Shown here piece by piece: positions 34,213 through 35,115 of a stretch of 35,115 nucleotides of DNA (position 1 is the first letter of the stretch; each line of letters starts with the position of its first letter). The notes under the pieces were generated by a model, which ran no database searches, was not told where the DNA came from, and saw only the letters and a program-made list of their open reading frames with translations. Origin of the DNA: Gammaproteobacteria bacterium (GTDB lineage Bacteria > Pseudomonadota > Gammaproteobacteria > Chromatiales > Chromatiaceae); contig JAJRZI010000010.1 in NCBI GenBank assembly GCA_024275295.1, forward strand, positions 1-35,115, given 5' to 3'. Position numbers and translations under genes: made by a program.

Positions 34213-34245
34213 AACCATTAGTGAACCATGGTATTTTTCATTATA
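34213..34245 (-). promoter_or_regulatory. TATAAT -10 box with AACCAT direct repeats upstream of the Rrf2 gene
   Basis: A perfect minus-strand TATAAT lies at plus 34240-34245, although no good -35 is seen. Two AACCAT copies at 34213-34218 and 34224-34229 are 11 bases apart, one helical turn, just downstream of the -10. This is a reasonable place for an autorepressor operator. Confidence 0.35.
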
Positions 34246-34421
34246 AATAACGATATAGTCTTTAGGCTAGCAGTACCTTATCAAATCTGTCAATCATAAC
34301 AAGAATTCAATATTAACTACTGATTTTACATGGAATATATGCGCCAATCAGAAAAACTATAACCGGCGCGTATTATATCCTTTTAGACAAAACCGGGGTA
34401 TAGATAAACACACTTAATTTC

Positions 34422-34895
34422 TCAGGTGCTGTATACATTACCAGATGCGTGGTAATTAAAAGCATGTCCCTGTTGAATGCAGTATACAAGCCATTTTGAA
34501 AGAAAAAGATTGGCTTTCCACTTCTGATTTAATGTACCGCAATGAATCTCTTTATCTAACGGGAGTGCAGATTGCTTAAGATCAATAACCTCAACCTGCT
34601 TTGCATCATGATAGATTCGCAGTGTTGCATCAGGGTCAGAGCACTGCCCTTCAACATGGTTAAAGTAATAGGTAAAGTGAATAAGCGTTGTATAAGGTGT
34701 CTGCTCCAGCACCTCCAAATAGAGATCCATATCATCATTTATCTTTGAAAGATGCCGACCCATTAATGTGCGCAACTCTGGTGCAAGCTTTGTAAGATGG
34801 CAATAATTCTCATCACACAGATCCATCAACCAGCCAACAGTCGGTCGCTCGCCTAACTGATAACGGAGACTCCATGGATACCATGGCATTTTCAT
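34422..34895 (-). CDS. DUF1249 (YqiB-like) protein
   Basis: 157 residues. VGWLMDLCDENYCHLTKLAP at the start, YLEVLEQTPYTTLIHFTYYF in the middle, LRIYHDAKQVEVIDLKQ and the end LNQKWKANLFLSKWLVYCIQ match the E. coli YqiB (DUF1249) family, including the RLYHDA-type motif. The family is widespread in gammaproteobacteria and often lies near nudF and cpdA, but here it stands alone beside the Rrf2 regulator and an IS. There is no signal peptide. The function is unknown. A minus-strand TATAAT at 34919-34924 may be its -10. Confidence 0.8.
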   Translation of the reverse strand: MKMPWYPWSLRYQLGERPTVGWLMDLCDENYCHLTKLAPELRTLMGRHLSKINDDMDLYLEVLEQTPYTTLIHFTYYFNHVEGQCSDPDATLRIYHDAKQVEVIDLKQSALPLDKEIHCGTLNQKWKANLFLSKWLVYCIQQGHAFNYHASGNVYST

Positions 34896-34980
34896 AAGGC
34901 GTTATATCTATCGCTTAAATTATATGCAGATAACATCTTCACAAATACCGCACAACTTCAGTCAAATATTATTTAACCTA

Positions 34981-35115
34981 GGAGTCTGTCGGATTTAGCG
35001 ACGTATCCCTATAGAATAGGCTCATCGTACCAAGAAGAGATCGACATCACCATGTCAGGCAAATTCCAGCCCATCAATCGAGATACCGCGTACCTGTTGC
35101 CGCCCTCACTACAAG
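34981..35115 (+). mobile_element. Left end of an IS1182-like insertion sequence (cut by window edge)
   Basis: GGAGTCTGTCGGATTTAGCG at 34981 looks like a terminal repeat of this IS type, 72 bases before a transposase start. The other end is outside the window, so the boundary is inferred from memory of the family and not proven. Confidence 0.5.
35053..35115 (+). CDS. Transposase N-terminus, IS1182-like (partial)
   Basis: ATG at 35053 opens 21 codons that run off the window: MSGKFQPINRDTAYLLPPSL. This start is characteristic of IS1182-family DDE transposases (a start followed by QDWLPEDHLA in relatives I remember). Only the first few residues are visible, so catalytic residues and intactness cannot be assessed. 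An AGAGA stretch just upstream may be the ribosome site. Confidence 0.6.

Overview
The window looks like chromosomal DNA of a gammaproteobacterium, possibly a sulfur-oxidising or otherwise environmental lineage. This rests on gene content, not on any database search: alaC-hom-thrC, nnr-tsaE-amiC, the small families SirB2, YqiB (DUF1249), YfgD and DUF5062, and an RpfE/COG4255 protein. No rRNA, tRNA, CRISPR array or phage genes were seen. Most of the window is ordinary, tightly packed chromosome. The accessory parts are the left end (a giant YD-repeat protein) and the right end (an insertion sequence cut by the window edge).

Layout. Bases 1-4141 (minus) hold the N-terminal 1380 codons of an exported RHS/YD-repeat protein, with a consensus sigma70 promoter at 4222-4250. 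Next come a glutamine-amidotransferase-like protein that lacks the catalytic cysteine (minus), and a coupled plus-strand operon of glycosyltransferase, nucleoside phosphorylase-like protein and short-chain dehydrogenase. After these are trmO (minus), a SirB2-family membrane protein and an exported PilJ-N protein whose reading frame is broken at a slippery A7 run. From 9.5 to 14.4 kb the minus strand carries an RpfE-like protein and the threonine/alanine block thrC, hom and alaC. From 14.5 to 18.6 kb there is an Mth938-like protein, a large palindromic repeat, a small membrane protein, a peroxiredoxin divergent from an XRE-cupin regulator plus an ArsC/YfgD protein, a DEDD exonuclease and a TrhA/hemolysin III protein. 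From 18.9 to 22.1 kb an SLC13-type transporter overlaps tail to tail with a 12-helix NnrS/oxidase-like membrane protein.

From 22.5 to 32.3 kb nearly everything is on the minus strand. Read in transcription order it holds prmB, hemN, an acyl-CoA ligase, nnr, tsaE, amiC and a coupled arsenosugar-type operon (arsS plus two glycosyltransferase-fold proteins). The right end has a plus-strand HDOD signalling protein, an IscR-like Rrf2 regulator without Fe-S cysteines, a YqiB protein and the start of an IS1182-like transposase.

Functional themes are threonine and alanine synthesis, metabolite repair and cell-wall maintenance (nnr, tsaE, amiC), translation modification (trmO, tsaE, prmB), and arsenic/redox handling (arsC/yfgD, peroxiredoxin, arsS operon). 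The observations most worth following are the amidotransferase with Gly for Cys, the possible -1 frameshift in the PilJ-N gene, the cysteine-less IscR-like regulator, the Cys-type ArsS operon, and the roughly 190-bp palindrome that supplies the C-terminus of a membrane protein.
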